From Aestuariimicrobium soli (GTDB taxonomy: Bacteria; Actinomycetota; Actinomycetes; Propionibacteriales; Propionibacteriaceae), in NCBI RefSeq assembly GCF_051192575.1, contig NZ_JBPJSQ010000002.1, positions 186,001 through 250,000 on the forward strand: DNA of 64,000 bases. Direction: 5' to 3'. This document shows, in pieces, positions 25,985 to 35,614 of the stretch. The notes beneath the pieces were generated by a model. The model did no database searches. It saw only the letters and a list, made by a program, of their open reading frames with translations, and had not been told where the DNA came from. Made by a program: the position numbers and the translations under genes. The first letter of the stretch is position 1, and each line of letters opens with the position of its first letter.

Positions 25985-26756
25985 GGAAGACGGCCTTGCC
26001 CGGGCCCTCGTCGATGAAGCTCTTCATGCCGATCCGACGGTCCTCGGTGCCGAACAGCGAGGCGAAGCCGGTGGCCTCGATCACCAGACCGTTGTCGAGG
26101 TCGGCCTCCAGCCCCGAGTCGATGGCCTCCTTGGCCCAGCTGAGCGCCCACGACGGGGAGTTGTCGAACTGCTGCGCCCATGCGAGGGCCCGCTCGAACA
26201 CCTGGTCATCGGGCACGACCTCGTCGACCAGTCCGAGCGACAGGGCCTCGTCCGTGTGCACGCGCCGGCCGGTGAAGATCAGGTCCTTGGCGGCGGACGG
26301 CCCGATCAGTCGCGGTAGGCGCTGGGTGCCGCCGGCGCCGGGCATGATGCCGAGCTGGATCTCGGGCTGGCCCAGCGTGGTCGAGGTGCCGGCGATGCGG
26401 CGGTCGGCGCACAGGGCGAGCTCGCACCCGCCGCCGAGGGCGTAGCCGTTGACGGCGGCCACGACGGGCTTGGAGATCTTGGCGACGGCGGTGAAGCAGT
26501 CCTGCATCACTCGCACCCGCGACGACATCTGCGCGACCCCCAGGGTCGACATCTCCTTGATGTCGACGCCGGCGGCGAAGTTCTTGCCGTTACCCGTCAC
26601 CACCACCGCGCGCACGCCGGCGTCGGCGGAGAGCTCGCGGGCGACGTCACCCAACCGGTCCTGCATCGCCATCGTCAGGGCATTCACCGGCGGACGGTCC
26701 AGGCGGATGACCGCCACACGTCCGACCCGCTCCACCACCACGCCAGCTGTCTCCAT
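25974..26756 (-). CDS. Enoyl-CoA hydratase/isomerase family protein
   Basis: The 260-residue crotonase-fold protein has the oxyanion-hole segments NFAAGVDIKEM and NGYALGGGCELAL, and MPGAGGTQRLPRLIG with the family glutamate pattern nearby. It most likely hydrates trans-2-enoyl-CoA in fatty-acid or amino-acid breakdown, but the crotonase family includes many other CoA reactions. The ATG follows a TAAGTT hexamer by seven bases and heads the run toward the desulfurase, mnmA and MetE-like genes. No thiolase or acyl-CoA dehydrogenase gene is next to it. Confidence 0.87.
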   Translation of the reverse strand: METAGVVVERVGRVAVIRLDRPPVNALTMAMQDRLGDVARELSADAGVRAVVVTGNGKNFAAGVDIKEMSTLGVAQMSSRVRVMQDCFTAVAKISKPVVAAVNGYALGGGCELALCADRRIAGTSTTLGQPEIQLGIMPGAGGTQRLPRLIGPSAAKDLIFTGRRVHTDEALSLGLVDEVVPDDQVFERALAWAQQFDNSPSWALSWAKEAIDSGLEADLDNGLVIEATGFASLFGTEDRRIGMKSFIDEGPGKAVFRGR

Positions 26757-26763
26757 GGCGGTC

Positions 26764-26769
26764 AACTTA
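26764..26769 (-). promoter_or_regulatory. Leaderless -10 of the enoyl-CoA hydratase gene
   Basis: TAAGTT ends seven bases before the ATG at 26756, with no ribosome-binding site between them. Confidence 0.5.
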
Positions 26770-26823
26770 CCCTGTCGGCCCCCCGCACCGGATCGTCGGC
26801 GGCGCACGCTCAGCACGCGTGGT

Positions 26824-26829
26824 TAGAAT
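26824..26829 (+). promoter_or_regulatory. -10 hexamer of the glgX-glgE-mak-glgB operon
   Basis: TAGAAT lies 27 bases before the glgX ATG, leaving room for a short leader with the ribosome site AAAGGA. The best -35 region is not clear. The roughly 90 bases between the enoyl-CoA hydratase gene and glgX hold only these divergent promoters. Confidence 0.5.
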
Positions 26830-26856
26830 CAGTCGCCGGTCAACCAAAGGATGTCA

Positions 26857-29040
26857 ATGAGCACGATCAACGCAACCGGGCCGTCAGCCCCACCGGTCAC
26901 CCCCACGAGCGAGGCTCCTGCGCAGTCACTGCGGGCCCAGGACTCGTCGCGGCTGGGTGCCCGCCTGTCGGGCGACGGTTGCGACTTCGCGTTGTGGGCT
27001 CCCCGCGCCACCCGGGTCGAACTGGCGCTGCTCGAGATCGATCGCACCCAGCAGAACCACGACATGACCCAGGCCGCCGACGGCACCTGGCGGGTGCACG
27101 TGCCCGGTGTGGCCGCGGGACAGCGCTACGGCTACCGAGTGCACGGCGAGTGGAACCCCAACCGGGGCATGCGGTTCAACCCGGCCAAGCTGCTGCTCGA
27201 CCCCTACGCCCGGGCCATCACCGCCGGCGTCGACTACTTGGGTCCCATCCGCGACCACACGGCGGAGTCGAACTACCAGCCCGACACCCGCGACTCGGCG
27301 GCCTCGGTGCCGCTGGCGGTCGTCGTCGCAGACTCCGACGCCCCCACCCCGGTGGCCCGGCGTCGTCCGATGGCAGAAACGGTGATCTACGAGACGCACG
27401 TGGCGGGCTACACCCGTACCCACCCGCAGGTTCCGGAGCACCTGCGCGGCACCTACGGCGGCCTGGCCTACCCCGCCGTCGTCGACCATCTGGTGCAGAC
27501 CGGGGTGACCGCGGTGCAGCTGATGCCGATCCACCACTTCGTGTCGGAGCCGTTCGTCGTCGGCAAGGGCCTGGTGAACTTCTGGGGCTACAACACCCTG
27601 GGCTTCTTCGCACCCCACGCCGCCTACTCGTCGATGGGCACCGCGGGCGAACAGGTGATCGAGTTCAAGCAGATGGTCTCGACCCTGCACGAGGCGGGCA
27701 TCGAGGTGATCCTCGACGTGGTCTACAACCACACCGGTGAGGGCGGCCACGAGGGGCCGACGCTCAGCTACCGCGGCATCGACCACGGCGCCTACTACCG
27801 GCTCACCCAAGACCTGCACAACGACTACGACGTCACCGGCTGCGGCAACTCGGTCGACACCTCCCACCCGGCGGTGCTCGACCTGGTGCTGGACTCGATG
27901 CGGTACTGGGTCACCGAGATGGGTGTCGACGGCTTCCGCTTCGACCTCGCCACCACCCTGATCCGCGACGAGCAGCACCACGTCGACCAGAACCACGCGT
28001 TCAAGCAGGCGATCGCCGCCGACCCCACCTTCGAGGGCATCAAGATGATCGCCGAACCGTGGGACGTCGGCCCGTTCGGCTACCAGCTCGGCAACTGGGG
28101 CCCGGGTTGGAGCGAGCACAACGACCACTTCCGCGACCACCTGCGCGACTTCTGGCGGGGTGCCACGCATGGCGTGCGCCAGCTCGCCACCCGCATGGCG
28201 GGCTCTCCCGACCTCTACCAGACCCCCGGACGGGACGCGTCGGCCGGGATCAACTTCGTCGCCGTGCACGACGGCTTCACCCTGCGCGACGTGGTCAGCT
28301 ACGACGTCAAGCACAACGACGCCAACGGTGAGTCCAACCGCGACGGCTCCGACAACAACCACTCCTGGAACCACGGTTGGGAGGGCGACACCGACGACGA
28401 GCAGATCCTCGCGCTGCGCCACCGCCAGATCAAGAACCTGATGCTCAGCCAGGTCTTCGCCGTCGGGGTGCCGATGCTGCAGGCCGGCGACGAGATCGGA
28501 CGGACCCAGCGCGGCAACAACAACGCCTACTGTCAGGACTCCCCCATCTCGTGGGTGCACTGGGAGATGGCCGACGAGTGGGCCGACGTCACCCGGTTCA
28601 CGTCCGCCGCGCTGAACCTGCGGGCCCAGGAGCCGCTGCTGCGGCGTGCCGACTTCCACGGCCACGACGAGATCCTGGACGACGAGGGCGAGCCCACCGG
28701 TCGGTTCCGCCTGGCCTGGCTGAACGGCGACGAGGGCGAGATGGGCGACGCCGACTGGGCCGACCCCGCGCGGCGCACGCTGGGCATGTACCTCGCGGAC
28801 GAGACCTCAGCCTTCATCGTGTGGCTGCACGCGGGAGCCGAGCCGCTCGATCTGGTGATGCCGCCGGTCGAATGGGGTGCTGGCTACGAGGTTCTGCTGA
28901 ACACGTGGTCGGACGACCAGCCGGAACAGCCGACCGTGCTGGCCCCCGGTGAGGTGCTGCCGATTCCCGGACGATCGGCGGCCGTGGTGCGCGTGCATCT
29001 GGCCCCCGCCGAGGCCGGAGCCGATACCGTGGGGGCGTGA
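26857..29040 (+). CDS. glgX: Glycogen debranching enzyme
   Basis: The 727-residue GH13 isoamylase-type enzyme hydrolyses alpha-1,6 branches of glycogen. An N-terminal CBM48-like domain (CDFALWAPRATRVELALL) precedes the barrel. The catalytic residues are Asp363 in VDGFRFDLA and Glu400 in IAEPWD, with DVVYNHTGEG as the first conserved region. I chose the ATG five bases after AAAGGA. An ATG two codons earlier overlaps that ribosome site. The stop overlaps the glgE GTG by 4 nt, so the two are coupled. Confidence 0.94.
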   Translation: MSTINATGPSAPPVTPTSEAPAQSLRAQDSSRLGARLSGDGCDFALWAPRATRVELALLEIDRTQQNHDMTQAADGTWRVHVPGVAAGQRYGYRVHGEWNPNRGMRFNPAKLLLDPYARAITAGVDYLGPIRDHTAESNYQPDTRDSAASVPLAVVVADSDAPTPVARRRPMAETVIYETHVAGYTRTHPQVPEHLRGTYGGLAYPAVVDHLVQTGVTAVQLMPIHHFVSEPFVVGKGLVNFWGYNTLGFFAPHAAYSSMGTAGEQVIEFKQMVSTLHEAGIEVILDVVYNHTGEGGHEGPTLSYRGIDHGAYYRLTQDLHNDYDVTGCGNSVDTSHPAVLDLVLDSMRYWVTEMGVDGFRFDLATTLIRDEQHHVDQNHAFKQAIAADPTFEGIKMIAEPWDVGPFGYQLGNWGPGWSEHNDHFRDHLRDFWRGATHGVRQLATRMAGSPDLYQTPGRDASAGINFVAVHDGFTLRDVVSYDVKHNDANGESNRDGSDNNHSWNHGWEGDTDDEQILALRHRQIKNLMLSQVFAVGVPMLQAGDEIGRTQRGNNNAYCQDSPISWVHWEMADEWADVTRFTSAALNLRAQEPLLRRADFHGHDEILDDEGEPTGRFRLAWLNGDEGEMGDADWADPARRTLGMYLADETSAFIVWLHAGAEPLDLVMPPVEWGAGYEVLLNTWSDDQPEQPTVLAPGEVLPIPGRSAAVVRVHLAPAEAGADTVGA

Positions 29041-31073
29041 GCACACCGAAGCAGAACCCCGGCCCACAGCCCAAGGCCGCAAGCCGCGTCACCATCGAGC
29101 GCAACCCCCATCCGGGGGCACTCGGGCGCATTCCGGTGCGACTGGTCGAACCCGTGGTCGAGCGGGGTGCCTACCCCGCCAAGGCGGTGGTCGGCGAGGA
29201 GGTGCTGGTGCGGGCGCACGTGTTCCGTGAGGGTCACGACGCGGTCGCCGCCACCGCCGTGCTGACCGCGCCGGACGGCCGCGAACTGCGCACCCCGGTG
29301 CCGCAGGTCGAACCACTCGGCCTGGACGTCTTCGAATGCTGGGTTCGTCCCGATGCCCCCGGCGACTGGAGCCTGCACGTCGAGGGCTGGTCGGACGAGT
29401 GGCACACGTGGCTGCACCACGCGGAGGCGAAGCTGCCGCTGTCGATCGACGTCGACCTGGTCTGCCTCGAGGGGCGCGACGTGCTCACCCGCGCCGCGGC
29501 CTTGGCCGAGCAGGCCGGTGACGCCACCACCGCGACCGTGCTCTCGTCCGTGGCGGCGACGCTGCTGCCCGGTCGCGAGCCCGCCGAACTGCTCGAGACC
29601 GTCGAGTCGACGTCGGTCTCCAAGGCGATGGCGAAGTACCCCGTCCGCGGGCTGGTGAGCCCCTCGTCCGCCGTACCGCTGAAGGTCGAGCGGCGGCTGG
29701 CGGCCCATTCGTCCTGGTACGAGTTCTTCCCCCGCTCCCAGGGGGCGCACGTCGACGAGACCACCGGAGCGTGGGTCTCGGGCACGTTCAACGACTCCCA
29801 CGAACGCCTCGAGGCGGCCGCCGCGATGGGCTTCGACATCGTCTACCTGCCCCCGATCCACCCGATCGGTTCGGCCTTCCGCAAGGGCAAGAACAACACC
29901 CTCACGCCGGGTGAGCACGACCCGGGCTCGCCGTGGGCGATCGGGTCGGCGGCTGGCGGGCACGACGCCATCCACCCCGATCTGGGCACGATGGCCGACT
30001 TCGAGGCCTTCGTCGCCCGGGCCCGCGAGCTGGGCCTCGAGGTGGCCATGGACTTCGCGCTGCAGGCCTCGCCCGACCATCCGTGGGTGACCGAGCACCC
30101 GGAGTGGTTCACCACCCGACTCGACGGCACCATCGCCTACGCCGAGAACCCGCCCAAGAAGTACCAGGACATCTACCCCATCAACTTCGACAACGACCCC
30201 GAGGGCATCTACGCCGAGTCGCTGCGCCTGCTCGAGCTGTGGATCTCGAAGGGGGTGACGGTCTTCCGCGTCGACAACCCCCACACCAAGCCCGTGAACT
30301 TCTGGGAGTGGCTGATCGGACGAGTCAACGCCGCCCACCCCGAGGTGATCTTCCTGGCGGAGGCGTTCACGCGACCCGAGATGATGGCCGCCCTGGGCAA
30401 GGTGGGATTCCAGCAGAGCTACACCTACTTCACCTGGCGCAACACCAAGGATGAGCTCACCGAGTACGTCACCGAACTGGCGACGGAGTCGTCCGCCCAC
30501 TACCGGCCCAGCTTCTGGGTGAACACTCCCGACATCAACCCGTTCCCGCTGCAGACCGGGAACCCGGCGCAGTTCGCGATCCGCGCCATCCTGGCGGCGA
30601 CGCTGTCGCCCAGCTGGGGGGTGTATTCCGGGTTCGAACTGTTCGAGCACCTGGCGCTCGCGCCGGGGCGTGAGGAATACCTCGACTCCGAGAAGTATGA
30701 GTACCGGCCCCGCGACTACGCCGCGGAACCCAACCTCAACGGCCTGTTGGGTGCGCTCAACGACATCCGTCGGCGTCATGTGGCGCTGCAGCAATTGCGC
30801 CGCACGAGCTTCCAGCAGACCAGTTCGGAGTCGATCCTCGCCTTCGCCAAGCGTGACGGCGACGACGTGGTGCTGGTGGTCTGTTCGCTCGATCCCCACC
30901 ACGAGCAGATCGGCGAGGTCTCCCTCGACCTGCCGGCGCTGGGCTTCGACGCCCACGCGGTGCTCGGGGTGCACGACGAGCTCACCGGTGCCGAGTTCAG
31001 CTGGGGGCACACCAACTTCGTGAAGCTGACGCCGATGCAGCCGGCCCACATCTTCACCGTTCGGCAGCGGTGA
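29037..31073 (+). CDS. glgE: Alpha-1,4-glucan:maltose-1-phosphate maltosyltransferase
   Basis: GlgE adds maltose units from maltose 1-phosphate to the non-reducing ends of alpha-glucan. The 678-residue product has an N-terminal beta domain, a GH13 barrel with nucleophile Asp413 in FRVDNPHTKPVNFWEW, and acid/base Glu442 in FLAEAFTRP. The 29-residue separation is that known for the family. LPPIHPIGSAFRKGKNNTL is also diagnostic. The GTG start overlaps the glgX stop. The next gene makes its substrate and the one after that branches its product. Confidence 0.96.
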   Translation: MSTPKQNPGPQPKAASRVTIERNPHPGALGRIPVRLVEPVVERGAYPAKAVVGEEVLVRAHVFREGHDAVAATAVLTAPDGRELRTPVPQVEPLGLDVFECWVRPDAPGDWSLHVEGWSDEWHTWLHHAEAKLPLSIDVDLVCLEGRDVLTRAAALAEQAGDATTATVLSSVAATLLPGREPAELLETVESTSVSKAMAKYPVRGLVSPSSAVPLKVERRLAAHSSWYEFFPRSQGAHVDETTGAWVSGTFNDSHERLEAAAAMGFDIVYLPPIHPIGSAFRKGKNNTLTPGEHDPGSPWAIGSAAGGHDAIHPDLGTMADFEAFVARARELGLEVAMDFALQASPDHPWVTEHPEWFTTRLDGTIAYAENPPKKYQDIYPINFDNDPEGIYAESLRLLELWISKGVTVFRVDNPHTKPVNFWEWLIGRVNAAHPEVIFLAEAFTRPEMMAALGKVGFQQSYTYFTWRNTKDELTEYVTELATESSAHYRPSFWVNTPDINPFPLQTGNPAQFAIRAILAATLSPSWGVYSGFELFEHLALAPGREEYLDSEKYEYRPRDYAAEPNLNGLLGALNDIRRRHVALQQLRRTSFQQTSSESILAFAKRDGDDVVLVVCSLDPHHEQIGEVSLDLPALGFDAHAVLGVHDELTGAEFSWGHTNFVKLTPMQPAHIFTVRQR

Positions 31074-31083
31074 GGGGGCTGGC

Positions 31084-32370
31084 GTGAGCAGCCTGCTCGA
31101 CAGTTCCGCCCTCACCGACCACGTGCTCGGGGCCCGCTGGTTCGGCGGGAAGGGGCGCGGTGGGCGCCTGACCGCGCTCGTCGGTCTGGACTGGTACGCC
31201 CGGACCGACGAGGTGTCGGTGCGCAGCGAGATCGTCACCGTCACCTACGACGACTCCTCGCAGGAGTTCTTCCACCTGCTGGTGAGCTACCGCCCGTCCC
31301 CCCGCGAGGGGGCCTGGGCCGAGACCGCCGACGGCTGGGCCGGCGACGCGACCACCGATCCGTCCGCCCTGCGAGCGATGGTGCGGGCCGTGGCCGAGGG
31401 CGGTAGCGGGGCCGCTTCGTGGTCGTCGGTGGTCAGTCACCCCGAACTGCTCACCGGCGAGGTGACCGTCTTCGGCGGGGAGCAGTCCAACACCAATCTG
31501 CTGGTCGGATCTGCGGCGCTGTTCAAGGTCTTCCGGCGCCTCGAGACGGGTCGCAACCTCGACATCGCCGTGCACGACGCCCTGGTCCGCGCGGGCGCGA
31601 ACTCCGCGGCCAAGCTGTACGGCTGGGTCGAGTCGGAGGCGGAGGTGCCCGGGCTGGGTGGCTGCGACCTCGCCATGGTGGTGGAGCGGTTGGCCGATGC
31701 CGAGGACGGTTGGGAGCTCGCCTGCGCCTCGGCACGCACCGACGGCGACTTCACCGCTGACGCCGCCGCCCTCGGGCGCGCGCTCGCCGAAGTGCACCGC
31801 TCGCTGGCCGACACCTTCCCCGCCCAGAAGGTCTCAGGCGACTCGGTCAGGGCCACCATGACCCAGCGACTGCGGCGCGCCGTCGAGGCGGCCCCCGTGC
31901 TCGCGGACGAGGCCCCGGGCCTGGAGAGGCTGTTCGCCGGCCTGGCCGGTCTGCAGCTCAACGCCCAGCAGACCCATGGCGACTTCCACCTCGGCCAGAC
32001 CCTGCGCACCCCGCAGGGCTGGCGGATCATCGACTTCGAGGGTGAACCGATGAAGACGATCGAGGAACGTCGCCTGCCCGACTCCAAGTGGCGCGACGTC
32101 GCCGGCATGGTGCGATCCTTCGGCTACGCCACCTCGGCGGCGGACGATCCTGCGGCCGCCGACGCGTGGTTGCGCCGCACCAGCGAGGCCTTCCTGAGGG
32201 CCTACGCCCCCCAACTGACGGACGAACAGCACCGCATTCTCGACGCCTACCTCGCCGACAAGGCCATCTACGAGGTGGTCTACGAGACCCGCAATCGACC
32301 GACGTGGGTCGACATCCCGCTGCGGGCCCTGCGCACGCTGACCGCCGCTTCCGCGACCGAGAGGAACTGA
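31084..32370 (+). CDS. mak: Maltokinase
   Basis: The 428-residue enzyme phosphorylates maltose with ATP to give maltose 1-phosphate for GlgE. It has a eukaryotic-like kinase fold, with the catalytic loop QTHGDFHLGQ (H298, D300) and metal-binding D317 in IIDFEGEP. The N-terminal cap includes ARWFGGKGRG. In many actinobacteria Mak is fused to trehalose synthase (TreS). Here it stands alone, and no treS lies in the window. The GTG start is preceded by GAGGGG and the gene is one base from glgB. Confidence 0.92.
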   Translation: MSSLLDSSALTDHVLGARWFGGKGRGGRLTALVGLDWYARTDEVSVRSEIVTVTYDDSSQEFFHLLVSYRPSPREGAWAETADGWAGDATTDPSALRAMVRAVAEGGSGAASWSSVVSHPELLTGEVTVFGGEQSNTNLLVGSAALFKVFRRLETGRNLDIAVHDALVRAGANSAAKLYGWVESEAEVPGLGGCDLAMVVERLADAEDGWELACASARTDGDFTADAAALGRALAEVHRSLADTFPAQKVSGDSVRATMTQRLRRAVEAAPVLADEAPGLERLFAGLAGLQLNAQQTHGDFHLGQTLRTPQGWRIIDFEGEPMKTIEERRLPDSKWRDVAGMVRSFGYATSAADDPAAADAWLRRTSEAFLRAYAPQLTDEQHRILDAYLADKAIYEVVYETRNRPTWVDIPLRALRTLTAASATERN

Positions 32371-32371
32371 C

Positions 32372-34300
<1,929 letters not shown>

Positions 34301-34334
34301 GGCTGCCTCCCTCCCCTTGGGCTGGGACGGGGTC

Positions 34335-34363
34335 TTGACAGGGGCGTAGGCATCGGCTTGGGT
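34335..34363 (+). promoter_or_regulatory. Promoter of the ROK regulator gene
   Basis: A perfect -35 TTGACA (34335-34340) is followed after 17 bases by TTGGGT (34358-34363), a weak -10. The spacing would place the start of transcription near 34370. The 116 bases between glgB and the regulator hold this promoter, the adjacent palindrome and no gene. Confidence 0.45.
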
Positions 34364-34368
34364 GGTAT

Positions 34369-34383
34369 TTGTTCGCTGAGCAA
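34369..34383. promoter_or_regulatory. Imperfect palindrome, candidate ROK operator
   Basis: TTGTTCGCTGAGCAA is an imperfect palindrome whose outer TTG/CAA arms and most inner positions match. It would cover the predicted transcription start of the ROK gene, which suggests autorepression. ROK repressors bind palindromes of about this size, but binding here is inference. Confidence 0.4.
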
Positions 34384-34416
34384 TGAAACCTCCCAGCCAC
34401 AGAAACGGAGCGGTCA

Positions 34417-35580
34417 GTGTCGACCACCGTCAATCGCGACGTCATGCGTGCCGCCAACCGCACGGCGGTGCTGAACGCGCTGCGCCTGCACGGCCCGCAG
34501 TCGCAGGCCGGTCTCGCCACCACCTGTCGCCTGTCGCAGGCCGCCGTGAGCGAGATCGCCGCGGAGCTCGTCCGCGATGGCTTCGTGAACAAGGCCGGCA
34601 GCCGCCCCTCCGGCGCACGCGGGGGTCGTCCGGGCACCGTGCTCGCCCTGGCCCCGCACGGGCGTGTCGCCGTGGGCGCCAAGGTGTTGGACGATGCGGT
34701 GGTCACCGTGGTGGTCGGGCTCGACGGCAGCCTGCTCAGTTCTCGCACCGACCCCCTGCCGGCGGCCGGCTCGGTGACCCCCGAGCAGTTCGCCGACCTG
34801 CTCTGCTTGCTGCTGGTGGAGGTCTGCGCCGATGCACCAGGCCCCGTGCTCGGCATCGGCGTCGGAGTCACCGGGCAGGTCGACTCCGCGGGAGTGGTGA
34901 CCGGCTCGCGCCTGTTCCCGCAGTCGCCCCAGGTTCCGCTGGGAGCCCTGCTCGCCCAACGACTCCTCCACCCGGTGCACCTCGAGAACGACGTCACCAC
35001 CCTGGTCGTGGCCGAGCAGTGGTTCGGGGTCGGCCGCGGGGTGCGCAGTTTCGTCGTCGCCACCGTCGGACGAGGCATCGGTGCGGGTCTGGTGCTCGAT
35101 GGCCGCCTGCACCGCGGGGTCGGCGGAGCCGCCGGCGAGCTCGGCCACCTGGTCGTCGACCCGCAGGGTTCCCTCTGCGAGTGCGGCAACCGCGGCTGTC
35201 TCGAAACCGTGGCCGCCGATCCGGCCCTGGCCAGGCTGGCCGACGGCGCGGCACCCGACGACCACCTGTTGGGCTCCAGCGGTGAACGCATCGGGCAGGC
35301 AATCGCGTGGCTGGTGACGCTGACCGCCCCCGAGCTCGTCGTGCTCACCGGTGAGGGTCTCACCCCCGACGGGGCCCGTCTGGCGGGCATCCGCGCCGGT
35401 CTCGACCAGTCCCTGTTCCCACCCCTGCGCGACCGGGTGCGGGTCGTCCACGAGCCGATGGCCTTCACGGCGTGGGCCCGGGGCGCGGCCTGCCTCGTGC
35501 TCGGGGTGGCCTTCACCCCACCCACCGACCTCGCGGACGGCACCCCGGTGCTCGCTCCCCTGCCAGACCCGATCCCCTGA
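34417..35580 (+). CDS. ROK-family transcriptional repressor
   Basis: The 387-residue product has an N-terminal winged helix (about 12-60, AGLATTCRLSQAAVSEIAAE) and a ROK sugar-kinase-like domain. The zinc site is H244 in GELGHL and C254, C256, C261 in CECGNRGCLE. The phosphate loop of true kinases (DxGxT) near residue 88 is replaced by GAKVLDDAV, so it should sense but not phosphorylate sugar. The GTG start has GGAG seven bases upstream. The secreted glycosidase gene lies 34 bases downstream and is the probable target, alongside its own promoter. Confidence 0.88.
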   Translation: MSTTVNRDVMRAANRTAVLNALRLHGPQSQAGLATTCRLSQAAVSEIAAELVRDGFVNKAGSRPSGARGGRPGTVLALAPHGRVAVGAKVLDDAVVTVVVGLDGSLLSSRTDPLPAAGSVTPEQFADLLCLLLVEVCADAPGPVLGIGVGVTGQVDSAGVVTGSRLFPQSPQVPLGALLAQRLLHPVHLENDVTTLVVAEQWFGVGRGVRSFVVATVGRGIGAGLVLDGRLHRGVGGAAGELGHLVVDPQGSLCECGNRGCLETVAADPALARLADGAAPDDHLLGSSGERIGQAIAWLVTLTAPELVVLTGEGLTPDGARLAGIRAGLDQSLFPPLRDRVRVVHEPMAFTAWARGAACLVLGVAFTPPTDLADGTPVLAPLPDPIP

Positions 35581-35614
35581 CGCGACCCCCACCACCCACT
35601 GAAGGAGACGTTCC